This document shows, one piece after another, positions 13,001 to 28,000 of a stretch of 64,000 bases of DNA. Every line of letters begins with the position of its first letter. The first letter of the stretch is position 1. Source of the DNA: Hymenolepis diminuta. Its lineage: Eukaryota; Platyhelminthes; Cestoda; Cyclophyllidea; Hymenolepididae. The notes beneath the pieces are model-generated. The model did not search any database. It was not told the DNA's origin and saw only the letters and a program-made list of their open reading frames with translations. The stretch spans positions 663,479 to 727,478 of the forward strand of contig CAADRB010000003.1 of assembly GCA_900708905.1 (NCBI GenBank). Direction: 5' to 3'. Made by a program: the position numbers and the translations under genes.

Positions 13001-16000
13001 TTAACTTTTATATTTGTCGTTCAATCTGACTCCTATTTCTAAAATTGTTTTCCAATTTGCCATAATCAATTAGAAGACGAAGAGTTGAGTTAGACAAGAG
13101 GAGGAACCAAGAGCAGAAGAGTATGAGGATCGAAATTAGGAAAGGAATAAGCGTCAGTGCGGAGCTTGTAGAAAAGAAAGTGATCAATAGACCGAATTAA
13201 GAAAACTTTTCGCCTGATGAGGATTCACTAAAAAATTCTCATCTGATAAATAGAACAGTGAAGACATGAGTCAACATGTTCCTTTGATAGAATGTTACGT
13301 CTTAACTTTCGTTCCTACTTCTAGTCTCAGGTGTGATGGAAGTAAGGTCAGAACCTTATTTCCATAAATCTTAGACTTCACGCCCTTCTATATTTACTTG
13401 CCTTAACTATCTTTTTAGACAACACTTTCTGCACTTTTTGAGAGACTTGAAATACTCAGAGAATGAGTAGACCGAAATTCTCTGTTATAGATGTTTCAAT
13501 TAACATTCATGTGGAATTTGAATGAATAAATTTCATGCTTGAAGACAACATTACTGGCTCGTATACTAGTCAGAAGTGGCAAAAAGCCAATGATCCTTAT
13601 CCTAATAATTATATTACTAGCATATTGGTCACTGTGCCTGTCTACCATGTCAGAGATCACGGGTTTGATACTTGTCGGCGCACACTCGGTAAGAGGAATG
13701 GTCAACGACGTCGGTTCTATCTAGCTAATATAGAGGATAACAGAATTCTAATCTCTCACCAGAGAGATTCCATGATGCCACCCTCCATTCAAGAGGAGCG
13801 TTGGAAAATTTAGCCATTTATTTATAGGTCTCGTTAATTTAACCATGGTAGGATTAATTAAAACATGGCTTACTTGGATTCTCATTGAACGATCCATGCT
13901 TGGTTAGAAATTCTCGTCTCTGTTTAACATTCCCCACTAGATACTGTTTAGCAAGTTGACGGAACTGCAAATCGGGAACATCGGCAGCATGTGCAAACAT
14001 TGCCATGTATTCCAATGGCAATTTCAGTCGAATCAGACCCTTGTGAAGAACTTCGAGGAACCGCTGACGAACATTACGACATGGATCCTAGATAAAGAAG
14101 ACAGAAAAAGTCTTAAAACCCAATAATGGAAGATGCTTAAGTGCAGAGAGATAAAGCGAAGGCACTTACACACATAACGTAGGACATTGATTGATACCAT
14201 CCAACTTCAATGACCTCAGCGTAGAACTGGAAATGAGCTATCTTTAACCAAGAGGTTGCGGCCACTAGACGCATTCGGGACATATCACCAAGGCTGCATG
14301 CCAAACATTTGATAGAAATTAACGTAAATTCAGTATTTGATTATATTAATTAAAGTAAATGAACGGAAAAGAACGGTGGAAAATTGTAAAATAAGAGGTA
14401 TTTTTTGTTCGTTGACTAAAAGTCTGCATTGATTGTTATTGAAATTAAATATTTCTCACGAAACGTTATATTATTCATTAAAATACGCTAAGACTTCGTT
14501 AAATACATATTTGAAAGTTTCATAAAACTGTTAGAACAAAATTCATTGTATAGGCATGCGAATTTCTAACTACGGCTTTTGTAAACACATTTTCATTACC
14601 ATATTAAAGACTAACCAGGTAGTTTATTTATGCCATAAACCTCATTTGTCTTCAAAGAGTTGTACTTTCTTAAGAAAGGGACTGAAGGATAACTCTCTAT
14701 ATATTTCCAGAATTACCTTTATTCGCATTCCCCATGAAAATACCTCGGTTTTTCGCCCTGACGCCCCAATGACGTCTTTATGCACTCATAAGGCAAAGCC
14801 CCTACCCGTCATGATTAAACGCGTCATCCATTCCCCCCTTTCTATAACCATTCCATGTCATTAGAAGTACATTTGCACTCATGTCCTCACGCATTTACTT
14901 GCCCAAATGACTCATATAAGCTGTCTTTGTATTTCCACACATGCAAAGCCTTGTCATTTACCTACGCCTCCCCGATTCATCTTTAAATTTTTCGTTAAAT
15001 CTGACCCATTGGTTAAAACGGGAGCTTAGCAACTGAATCAGATGTAAGAAACGACCAAGACACCAATTCTAGAGAAATGAAAAGAGAACAGAAACAGAAA
15101 GATAGGCTGAGCATGTTAAGGGAAGAAAATTCAATTTCAGATGCTACCATTGTTTCCCTTCAAACTGTCTAAAGTTATCAAAAATTATCCCGTTAAATTC
15201 TTTTTATTTTATTAATAAAGAGAGAAAAAAAATGAAATTATTGCTCAAGGTATACATTTTCACCCTTAAAAGCAAACGAATTTAACTTACCTCATACGAC
15301 CTTTGCCAGTCAGATCGCCATCATGCACAATAATCCGGTGAATAAGTCGAATAATAATCTGTGCAACCTGCTTATTCTGCAACTTCAGCCCCACCAACCA
15401 ATTCGCCATCAGTTTCACTGCTGCAATCTACAAGGATAAACAAACAACTGAACACATCTACTTATGTCCATTTTAGTAGACTTCATATTTATAGCAACCT
15501 TACCTTAGCCCGAGTGAGAATTGGCACATTTCCATCAAGAGTCCAGTCAGAAGCATTCGCTTCTTCATCACCAGATTTCGATGCAGAAGGTTGATTTGAC
15601 TTTCGTCCACTCTTTCTAGCCGCTTTGGTCGAAGACGCCTTAGATTTCCCATCGAAAGCTGCGGTATCTAGTTCATCCTTAGTGAGAAGGCTTGGAATTA
15701 GATGACCAGTCATTAAAGGCTTCAACTGACGGTTATAGACACCTGGGAAGAGCAGACCAATATGACTCAACGTGGACAAGCAGGTAATGTAGTGGGGGTT
15801 GCAGATCTCGCAAGCCAAACATGTCTAAAAAAAGAAAAGTGGTTATAAGCGATACCTTAGCATCATTTGTAAAGAAGATAAAGATACAGATCCAAATTGT
15901 ATACGAATGTTAACAGAAAGCAACGCTGCTCCTACACCATGAAAGAGAAAACTACTACGACCTTTGAAAAAACGATGAGAGGCAAAAAAAGACCGAACCT

Positions 16001-19000
16001 ATCCTAAAATCGCCCTCATTTCAAGCAAATTGAAACTCCAATGACCAGAGACCTAATGTATTCGTGACCAAATGTGCACACCGATGGCGCAGAGGTTAAT
16101 GTGTACGTCTCTGAGGTCAGAGATCACGAGTTTAACTCCTATCGGTTCACACTCCGTGATGTGGATGGCTAATCGCACTGTTTAAGACTGCCTAACAGTG
16201 GAGATGACAAATCGAATTTGTTCATCAATAGCTTTATGATTCTGCTTGTCTACTCGAGAGAGGTTTTGGAAAAGATTTACTGAACGGGATTGGGAATTAA
16301 TTCTGATCAAATACAAAATGTGATATTCTGTTAATGTTTGGTGTAATCTCACCAACTATTAAATCATTAAACTTTTTGCTATCCAACTCGTCCTGCGCCA
16401 ACACGGTTACCATATCCAGCTATATCTATAATTAGAGTTCATTATTCAGACCGGCTTAACCAAGATCACAATCCTCCGTTGAATGTCTCTGATTAAAGCC
16501 GTGTCTGTTGGTTTCAATTTCACCCTTTTTCCTCTCTTAACACAGGTGCAATGACTAATGTAATTAGAAGATTTAACCGAAAGCAGCAAACTAATCAATA
16601 TGAGAGTCTTCAAGTAAATTGGCTGAGATCTATCGAAAGTACCGACACATATTCATTGAACAAATACACTGAATAATGAACAATAAAGTTCGGAAGAATT
16701 TGAACAAAGAAATAACAAAAAGGTGAAAAAGTTGAATTTCTTATACAATTAATCTATGACACACATAAGGACGGTTAAACGACAAATCCTGATTATTTGA
16801 AAAGACAAAATACAATATATTTCCTAAGGGGTTATTAAAACAAGTCTGATGAACAGTTACTATCAAATCGAATTCCACACAACACATTCAAATTTTGTCG
16901 TAATTGAAAACTACTTGTCTGACAATTTTAGCGAATAAATTGGCAGATAAACGAATTTATACGTTTGTGCTGATAGATCCGATTAATTAAATAAAGAGGA
17001 ATTCTCACTGGAAAGAGCACCAGTAAAAAATAATGTTTCCCAGTCCAACTATAAACTCAACCTCAGCTGAAGGAGTCAATTACTCATTTACTATTTTCTA
17101 CCAGGCCTCACTATGAAATATCAAACTGAGATGTTAACAAATCACCTCTAAATCGTTCAAGGGATGCTAACCAGTTGATTTACCTGGAAGTCAAACAGTA
17201 ATGAGATGAATAGAACATACCTTCACAATTTCATCCAAAGTCTGTTGGATCTTAATTTCCAGCCCAGCCATCCTGGAAGCCTCCGAGCAGGCGGATTCGG
17301 GATCCACAGTGGTTCTCTCCTCTTCCTCCTCATTATTAACACTATCCACTTCCATAGCCTCCGTGTCACCCTCCGTGTTTGTGGATGTACTAGATGGTTT
17401 CTTAGCCTGTTCCTCTCCATCTCCTACCTCTTGTTCCTCCTGTTTCTCATCTCCATTCTCTTCCGTTGTCGCAATCTCTTGCGCGTTGGTGTCAGCAGAG
17501 TTAAGAGAAGAGACTGGACCTTTTGGGAAGTTTGAATGTTTGCCAGCAAGAGCGTGGACTACAATGAGGAGTTGACGAAGAACTCGCACGGAAAGTTTGG
17601 CTCGACGCTTCTCTCTACGCCAGGCAAGACCAGCTTGGCCAACTGTGACGACATCCCCATCTTCGTCATCGTTAGCACCTTCTCCTTCGTCTTTGTCTCC
17701 CCGTTTTCGAATATCTGGACAGTAAATAAATGAGGAATGGATAAGCATAAAACTAAATAAAGTACTTATACCCACTTTGTAAGTGTGCTAACACTCGTGA
17801 CGGGTAGAGTAGAATCACGGTACCAACACGGTGAGCAACACGTCATTAATCTTTCTTAATCAGTGTGGTTAGTCATTCCGTTTACTAGGTGCATCAATGA
17901 AAATCGAATCTTTGACCTCTTACTTCTCAGACAAGCAAGTCATCCTACCATGATCAGTATTACCTAATAGGGTATAAAGTGCCGTTCAATGAGTATTGAA
18001 TTTGTGACCTTTGGCTTGTATGATAATGTACACTGATCGATAATCCATAAGTGAACATAATGAAAAAACGTCTTAGGAGAAAACTTTTACTGAGCCACAA
18101 CAGTTTAAATTTCTGACAAAGTTCATAAAAAACACCAATCTACTTTTACGACACTGAAATCGTCATCGTGTTGCCGCATCTTTCGATAAAAAAAGGTCAC
18201 GAAAAGCGGAATTCGAACACGAACGAGATAAACCAACTCAATTTTTTTACAAAAAGAAACGATCAAATTCAATTTAGTCTAGGCGAGTCCAAGTGTGAAA
18301 CGCAGAAATCACGAATCTATTCGACACTACGTGTTTTAGCAATATCATAAATTCACTTGGATTTTGATAGAACTTTATTGCAACTTACTTATTTCTTGCT
18401 CTAATACCCAACTAATTTCTTAATCCCAATCTCAAACGAATTTTTCCTTGTAGACACAATTACTTGTGCCATAACTCTCTTTGTAAACTTGCCGCAATTT
18501 TCTCTATTTTACTCAAACGGAACTATAAGCCTCAAGTGGGTTAGAAGTAGGCTAGCAACTTTGCTGGACTGAATTGAAGCACAAGCATGCACGCAGGGTG
18601 GATTAATGGGAAAGCCGATCTGGGAGCTCAGTGAGGCGACCATTGACTAGATCAGGTTATATAGGGATGAGTCTCTATTACTCGTGGTGGGATTGGGTGG
18701 ACATGGGGGACCGTTTGTAATCTCTGTGCTTCTTGGTCCTTATTCCCATTTTCATATTTGCTCGACTTATCCACGTGTCGTGTCTTAATAAATATCTATT
18801 TAGACTACACTACCTGCAAAATTACCATTGAGCCCCCTCCAAGCGGCTTCTAGTTCACTTCTCGCTTTAAGAAAAGATCAAAACATTTTAAAAAGCAGAA
18901 CAGCCCAACATCAAAGTGTATAAGTATATGTAAATGATTTTAAATACCTAACGACTTACTTTTTGGGCTACTAACCTTGGTGACTTTCGGTTTATTACTT

Positions 19001-22000
19001 CTGTTTGGCTTTGCAGTAACTATAGTAAAAGGGTGACATGCATTAAGAGAATAGATATATTCACAGGACATGGGATATACAGAGTTCAGAGAAGGACACC
19101 TACCTAAATGAATTTTATAACTTCACGTTTTAATGTTACCATAGAATAACTAATCTCCCTAAATCAAAGTCCGAAAGCAGAAAAAGCACAAATGCACAAA
19201 TATAAAGTCAAGGTCTCGAAATTTAACTAAGAGTGATCAGAAGCATCAACTTAACTTCAATTCTATGATTCAAGACAAACAGTAAATGAACTCACTTTTC
19301 GATTTGCCCGACTTTGCATTAGAGACATTGCTTTTCTTCAACTCGACAGCCAGAGGAACTGGTGGATAATCCGCCGTCAATCCCGTAGTACAGAAGTCGA
19401 CAAGTAGGGGCAGGATTTGACTAGTCTGTTCATACAACTGCTCTCCACTTCCCGAGTAGAAGGGATATGCAAGGGTACTACGGATACCACGAGGCCGCTT
19501 TGAGCGTTTATTACCCTCTCCCTCGGTAGTATCCTCCAGTGTCGCCTGGAAATCGACGGTTTGCTGATCAAGTGTGGCGCCACTGCCACCGGCGTCTTTT
19601 TGACCGTAAATTGGACCTCCGCCGAGTAGACAACATAGGATCTAAACGAGAAGAGATACAAAAACAAAGAGTCTCTTGAGCGATCTCATCTTTGCTCTGT
19701 AAGCTCCCAAATATCTTGCAATGAAGTTTTGATTTCCCAATATTAGGAAGAAAGATAAATAGAAGCTGAAGAACTGCTCCTTCTTGATTAAGAAACCTGG
19801 TTGATAAGCACTGAACATCTTGGACAAGTATTTGGTGCAATCCAGGGGACGGATTGTGCAATTAGAAAATTAGAATGTGAACGGCCCGTTTAGTAAATAT
19901 TGTACAAACCGAATCCGAAAACCAAACGAAATAAAACTTGTCGAAACTTCTGAAGTTATTCTCTGTATCTTTTTGAACCCCACGCCTTTATCATCTATTC
20001 GATTTTCTGTTAAGCACATTCAGTTGCTTCCACAATTAAAATTGTAACACACATGTATATAGTTCAATTCTTTATAGTGACTAATTGCTTTAATGTATGG
20101 GACAACGGTTGAATTAACGGACTCGCCGATTCATGTAAAAATGATAATACCCACAATGTTGGCTTATTTAAGAAGGAAGTTTATAAGAAGAAATGTCCAA
20201 TTGTTCATTTATACTGCAGCGATAAGATGGATGGAGGCACAAGCTGACCCCTTCGACACCATTTTCTAGAACAACAGAAAGTATAGTAAAAGCATTTGAT
20301 TAACTCCTCATTTCAATCTGTAGGGGACTCAATTACGAAAACTGTGGACACGAACCTCCACTCAGGTCCTTCTTAATCTGGACCGTTAAACTATGCCTAT
20401 TAAGCATAGAATTTTGACTTTAAAAGAAACAGGACTATGTCGTGATAACCTGACTTTTATTCTCTACTTCCACTCCATTTTTTATTCACCTCCTATTCGG
20501 AAAATTCGGCGCTTGTGATCCGATGCTCCCTAATAAAAAAGGCCATTTTTATTTACCCATGCGCAACAGAAGTCATAGCTGGAGGATCTCAAACACACTA
20601 CTTTCTCCTTCAGCAAAAAATATAATGGTCTTAAATGCCAACTGATACAAACAGCTCATGAAAACCGCAATCTATTTCAATCGCACTTAAATCTAAGCAC
20701 TAAGCGACATAAGCACTCGCAAATATCAAAATCTAAGAAGACCTTGAGAAAAAAAGCGTTTAGTTATAGGACTCGAAAAAAACTTCACTTTACGAAGCAG
20801 CCTTTACATTTCAATCCCCTATCCTTCAGTGAATGTATCACCGTATTCAATTCGTATTTTGACACAGACACAACGTTGTGCTACGGTGAAAAGTAAGGAT
20901 ATATTCTGCCTCTAACTTCTTAATTCTGTTGGTGTGTTGATGATTGGGAGAATACAGAGGAACATAGCTGGCAGAATAGATAAGATGTAAAACATTGTAT
21001 TTATCTCCTATCATCCATCTCCCTAATTCCAGATTTCGAGTGTCTACATATTTAGCCATGAGTAATGGATAACAATAAAACCGTGTTAATTTGATTTATA
21101 TATACTGCAAATCAGAATACCACAGAAAGTACCAACTGGCCACTTTTCAGGTTGAGATCATAGACGCATTTATGTGATTTTTCAACTCTATCGGACAAAT
21201 GAGCTCTGAAAGCAGTGAATATTAACTGTCTATTAATCTCTGAATGGAATTGTTCTTGTCAGAGAATCAGGGACCTCTGAAATGTCAAGTCCAAATCTAA
21301 AAGTCTCATCTTTTGTATTTAAAAGCAGCCTACAAGACGACTAAACATTTTATGACTAAATAGACACAACCAACTGGTTAATTAAATAAAAAAGCCCACA
21401 ATATCGTGGACATTCGGGAACCTAGGAAAATATACTGAGTTTTGAAAAACTGTTAACAATTTCAAATGTATCAATTATGTAAGAATACGGATGGGCTGAT
21501 GAATCTAGAACCTATCCAAAAAATATACTTTTTGACATTGTTTACATCATGTTCTCATACTAAAAGATTGCACTTTGCTTTACTGTGGGACATAATAAAG
21601 GTATATAATGAATACTCACTTGCAGACAAAGTTCCACAGGAGTACAGGGGTCTTCAGTCGAAATACTCTTTGCAGAAACATCAGGAATCGAGTTGCTTCT
21701 ATGACAGCAGAGTACACTATTCACATACTGGAACATGTCATCCGCAGGCAGTATATCCTTGTGGTACACCGAGAGTGCAAGAAGAATTCTAAGATCCCGA
21801 ATTATCTCCTCACTAATCACTTCAGCAATGGAATTCTGTGAGGAGACGGTCTCCATGGAGACAACTAGGCGTGTGAGAAGTTCTTGACCGAAGGCTTCGT
21901 CAAAGAGAACAGAGGCACAGCGTTCAATTAGGAGTTTAACAGTGTGCTCGTATTGTACTGCATCGCCACCAGTGTTGCTAGTGCCTGTGGACACTCGTTT

Positions 22001-25000
22001 CAGAATATCGTGCTAAAAAAAGGCAAATTAGAAGGGGCAAATTATTTCTAAAACAAAACTCATCTATAAATTCAGTGGACAAGCGTTAAAATTTTGTGAT
22101 TGACAGTAACAAGACTCATAACACTAAGGAATGCACGCGTTCTTAAAATTCCCTCTGTTATAAATTTTATCTGAGATATAAATAGTTTGACTTAGCGAAT
22201 AGAGAGAAGTTTTTAACTAGTCCATAGTTACCACTATTCAGTATTTTGTAACCATCCTTTATTCATACTGTCATTAATAAAAGCTAATCGAAATGCAAGT
22301 CCGACAACGCTTAAAGGCAACTGCCGTTTTATGACTTCAGTAATAATTAATCATAAAAATAGAACAACACCAAATTTGAGTCCACTTTTGACATGAGATA
22401 GTTCATTCCACCTCTCTGTTTAGGAATAAAAGTATGGGGAAATTCAATTTCTATTAAACCTACAACTCTAAATGACTGACCAGCATTTGCGATTCCCATG
22501 AATGAGGAATACAACAGGATTCAATAAATCGAAACAAATGAGACTAAATGTGTCGACATCAAGAGAAGGAAAGTGGTGAAATAGGGTGAAGCATAAAACT
22601 TGTCTAACGAAAATAGGTATAACTTGCTGAATAAGTAAAAGCATTACTAATCTAAGTATAGCACCATTTATGTCAACAATTTGCTAAAATGGAACACAAA
22701 GAATCATGCTATCGTTAAAAGAACATCAAACCGCTAAACAACACTCGAAAGTCACCAAAATGGAGAGAAGACAATCCCAAAAAAAGGCCGTCTAAAAACA
22801 GCTGTCGAAACTTTAAGGACAAAAAAATACAGTCAAGGCAACATTCAAAAAAAGCGAGGTCAACCCGGTGTCATGTACTAAGGAGCTTCTGGCACTCAAA
22901 ACTGTTGAAAAGGGTTCAACCAAAATAATAATTAATCAAAACAAGCAGAGTAATCAAATTAATAGAATAAACCTACAGCATAAGCCGAGAATGCAACAAA
23001 AACTGTAAAGATCACTCAAAAATGCCATTCACATCAAAAGGCAGAAAAGACCAATCATTCGCCCAAACAAATCGTCCAAAAGAAGCTGAATTTCGGAACT
23101 CGGCGAAAAATAATGCCAACTGAAAAAAATGGACAACTCAACAGCGAGGTAAAATGGAATCATGAAGGCCAATAAACAATCCACCTTAAGTTAATAGAGC
23201 AGGGGAGGGGGGAGTTCAAAAGAGGGAGGTAATAAGGGGAAAGAATACTCTGGCGTGCAATTACACGTCATCACCATATAACTTCTACGTCATTACTATG
23301 GCATATCAAACTACGACGAGGTCAACCACCACTCGTCGATTGATCCGTCTTCTGACCAACCATATTTTCCCAAGCCCAATGATTGGTTTGATCTTCTCCG
23401 GCCAACCACTATCGGGACAAACCCAATACCAAATGCATAGTTTCATAATTCAGTCAATAAATGTCTGTTTACCAGATTGGTATTGCCTGATTAATCTCCC
23501 TCTCTCTCTCTCTCTCTCCCCGGGGTCTCAGCAATTGTAGCAAAATGTATAACAGCGGGCTTGACCAAACATTATAACACCTTGGCCACACTTAACAACA
23601 ATGAGTAAACATTATTACAGAATAATAAAATAAACATTCGATTATATAACAAACAGAAATAGAAGGTACTAAATTTCAAAGAGCAAATTAAGAATTCCTT
23701 TCACTTGAAGCAACATCTTTTTGAAACTCTACATACTTAGGTATATTTGCAGTTCTTCCGCTATACTCCGATTATGGTTGAAAACTATCACTGAATCTTC
23801 GGAAGTCATTCAAAGTAAAATCTTAATAACCGTGACCAATTTTAGAAAAAAAGTAATATAAAAGCGTATAACCATTGTCATAAGTCATCCACGTGTCAAT
23901 ATGGAATTGATTGTTGTAACGATGAAGCTTCCATAGAAGTAGCCGAGGCAATTTTGCAATGAAAGAAATGAACGGCCCATTCATATGCGCTATTCACTAT
24001 GCATTTTTTAAACATAGAAAAACTTCTGTCATAGCGTAGTGATTGCAAAGAAAGACCAATTAATCCATATAGTCTTCGGTAAAATGCTATGAAGAGAAAA
24101 AGTCGATTACGAAGTGGAAGACTATTTTATGTTAGTAACGCCAAATATTACATTGCTAAATGCAACAAACAAAAGGGGCAGAAATCTCTTATCAGAATGG
24201 GAATATAGGCCTGTATGCTTTCGTGAATCAAGAAATTAATTTCAAACAAGGATTATACACGTACCATGCATTGAGCAGCAACTTTCGATGAACATCTGAG
24301 ATGAAAAAGCTGACAGACACTGTTCCTCAGACCACGATCCGAATGAACTCCGTTAAAGAATTTCTTTAAATGATCAGCCGCCTTGTCGGCCTTTGGCAAT
24401 AGACCTACCGAAGAAAATAGTAATTATAATACAAAGCAAAATTAAACAAAAAGAAGAGAGTTACTTGAGAGCTTCTGAATAATCCGAACCAACTCGATAT
24501 TTGGTCGACCCGTGATCCGTTTGCCCTGATGATCAACGAGTATCCGAAGAGCATCTCGCACAAAGGCTGACCCTCTGAAATCAAGATAGCATACTTTTAT
24601 AATCTACGATGACTTCTAGTTGCCTGATCCTAATTCCAATGCCTATATTTGATTGGTTCAAAGGTGCATAAAATTTATAATCAAAGATCAATGTAACCCC
24701 AAAATAAAACATTAACCTTTTCTAACATTGGTTGTAAAGGCTGTTAACTTTAAGCCAAACTGTATTTTCCAAACCAGACAGGCTTAATTTAGATTGATCC
24801 TTTACTAGATCTTTCACAAACTCTTGAAAGAATCTGAATAATTCATAATATTAGTCGAAATCTTTCCAATAACCAATTACAATTTCATGAATTCAACTAA
24901 AAAAGGAATTCATAAAGATAACAGCAAAACAACAGTAGATTTAAAACAGGAATTGAAAATAAAGTTACTGTAAGCACGTTGCTACTGAGGAGTTGGAAGT

Positions 25001-28000
25001 AGGCTAAGAAGACAACCTCGCCAGTCAATACGAGAGCACTTGGTAACACGCAGATCAAAATGGCCGTGCAGAGACCACCGAGAACCTTGAACATCATACA
25101 TACTTAACTCCGGTCTCATGGTGCTTGAAACAAGTTGCTACTATGGTCGCATCGTCTCATCTTTTTTACTCATTAACGCCTCTTGATCCATCATTATATC
25201 TTTCATACTCAGAGTTTTATGCCATTTCATTCTGTCTTTTGTCCATAACACGCCAATAACATTTACTTAGACCCCAACTCCTACACTACCTTCGAAAGCA
25301 CCTCTAAAATAAGAAGGAAATTAGCTATTCCAAGAGTTTAGCAAAATACTTAACTATTTTCAACTTATTACGGTGACGATTTTGACCTAAAGTAACTGGC
25401 AACCGTCTAAATCAAATGCTCATCCAGAAATCAGCATATCTGAAAGTATTGCCCAATATTGACCTAACAAACCGCTAATAATTTGAACTCTACCAGTGGC
25501 CTTAAAGATATTCTTAAAATAGTCTATTCAACAAAAGTATAAAGTATCACAAAACTGGTTATCTTTCCTTTATGTTACACGCCCTTAACTGTTTGAAGTT
25601 CTCAGGATATCTCGCACAGAATGCATGATTAAATTGTATTTAGACTTGATTATGTAATGATAGATAAAAAGAATCAAACTTACATAAATTGTACTTTCAG
25701 AAGTTCTTGAATTGCCTTAATGGATGCATCGTCAGCCATCTGATAGCAAGTAAACAGACTCTTCACCCTCTCCTTGGTTGGAAAGTTGTAAGGCACGATT
25801 GAGCTCTTGAACAGCCGCTCCACAATGATTCTAGAGAAGATAGGAAAGCTGGTGACAATTCAAATCCATGTAGTGATCTGAATTTGATGTATTAGGAAGG
25901 TTTCCCATTGAGTGACGCAATTCCACTATTCATTTAACCCACGTACAACTCATTACCCTTGACTTGACGGCACATTGTTTCATGATAGGTGGTACCATAG
26001 GTATTGGTTGACTTTTATAATTCGGAATACCTTAGTACAAGACCATTCTATCCCACCCCCATCCTTCACAGTTCCTATAGGAGAAAATTTCAACATTTCT
26101 GGATCTGCAGAATCAAAGGGTTACGGGTTAGAGGGAAAAAGGACGAGCAGTGCAAATTTTTCAATCAGGTTTCAGGATATCCCCTCCCTAAGTGTTAAAA
26201 AACCCTCTCCCAATGGACTTGGGACTTAACCTAGCTATTGACATAACAGAAAAGTTCAGCTCTGCCAAATCGGAGTTCGAATGTTCATGCTCTACACCCA
26301 GTAACTGAAAAGTTCAATCACATTCATTATTACTAAACAAGGAGACGGTAAAATGCAAGTTTCTAAATCTCCCCCTAAAATAAATGCTGAAAAGCATTCG
26401 CTATCAATGGCAACAAACTCACTTGTCATCAACAGACGGTTGGTAGTACATCTGAAGAATGGCATTAAGAGTCATTACCATCTTTTCAGTGTTGGGTTCG
26501 GATGACTGGAGATTCTGCTTGTAGACAGCGGCCAATTCTGCAAGAACCTCTTTACGAATGGCAAGAGAACGATCCCTGTATCGATTGTAGATTATATCGA
26601 AGAGCGACTCTGTTTCTGCTTTATCTTTCGACTCATGTCGCAGAGTGGAGACCATCTTGAGGGCTAGTAATCGAACAGCTGAAACAGAGAAAATAGGTAT
26701 AATTTTTGGTTTAAATATTTCACCACTTTCCCATCTTAGCAATCAGTTAAGTTATTGAAACCAGACCATACTTTTTCCCAAATCACAGAAAATTTACGAA
26801 ATAACAGAATGAATGTGTCATCGGGAAGAAGTCGCAATACATGGGAGGCTTCATTGTGATTTTTCCCCGATTACTTACTTTTCGCTGGATTGATGAGTTT
26901 TAGTACTCAATGGATCAATAATAAAAATAATACCAAGCGAAGAATACTTTGTTTGAAAATTACAAATACACATCCAGTGAACGACATGGTCAAACCTCTT
27001 AAGGTAACAGAATGCAAGTTTCTCATTAGGATGAAATCGTACAACCATCTAAAACACTGGCAGACGGAAAAATTTCAATATTTGTGAAACTCGAATAAAA
27101 TCGTGAGACATCGCGTCATTCAATAAAAAAGGTGTATTTCAGTAAATAGTGACGACAAACAACAGAAGTTCGTTAATCACACAATACAAGAAGTAGATGA
27201 TAATAATAGTGCTTGTTAACCATTTTTAATATTTAATTTAGCTGTTTTCATTAGAATTGCGACCCGTCAGTAGTATGGAAAAAACAAAACATAATTGGAC
27301 TAACTCAATAGAATGAAGCATAGTAACGAATTGCCTCTTCTCTAACCTACATATCTCCTTAATCCGGAGTAAACCCAAAGGGAATTTTGCGGCATTGTGA
27401 TAATATATGAACTAATGGAGACGATCGGATTGACCAACACGAAATAACAGAATTTGTGAGCGCATCTGTTTTACTCATGTTGGCCATGAAATTTAAAAAA
27501 CCAACTTTCTGACAAGAAGCATTGTGTATCGGCTTAAATGCTCAAAAATTGTCCTTAATGAGTTTAGCAGTTAATTTAAAAATGATTTTCCTTTTATTGA
27601 GCGGTACTGTCTACTCAAATCCTCTTAGCTCCAACTTCTCTTGTCCAATACAAACATTTAAGGAAAAGTAGCTTGCAGCTACCTTTTTTACTTTTTTACG
27701 CTGATGGATGTATATTTTCAAGGATTTATTCCAACTTCAAGGCAGTTCAATGAAATGATGTTTGCTTGAATATAAAACTCAGGATCAAACGTTACAAGTC
27801 ATTGTTAGAGACCAATTTAAATTAACAGAGGTAATAAAAATGAATTTGCTGTTGATAAATTCAGTTACTGGAATAAAAATATAAATCTAAAGATCGGAGC
27901 ACCAGGAAATGTCGAAAAAGACAACGAATCTTTGAAAAAGGTAAATTGCATCAAATGTGATTCAAGCTTACATTCAACTCTATCAATTGTACATGCTTTG

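Noticed and set aside
16081..16145. Genuine tRNA gene
   Set aside because: The acceptor-like stem and A/B boxes are present, but there is no proper anticodon arm or T arm, and the sequence continues into a repeated body; a SINE head fits better.
17206..17575. Plus-strand open frames opposite PDS5 exon 12
   Set aside because: They are shadows of the acidic coding strand, which forces Ser/Leu-rich frames on the opposite strand.
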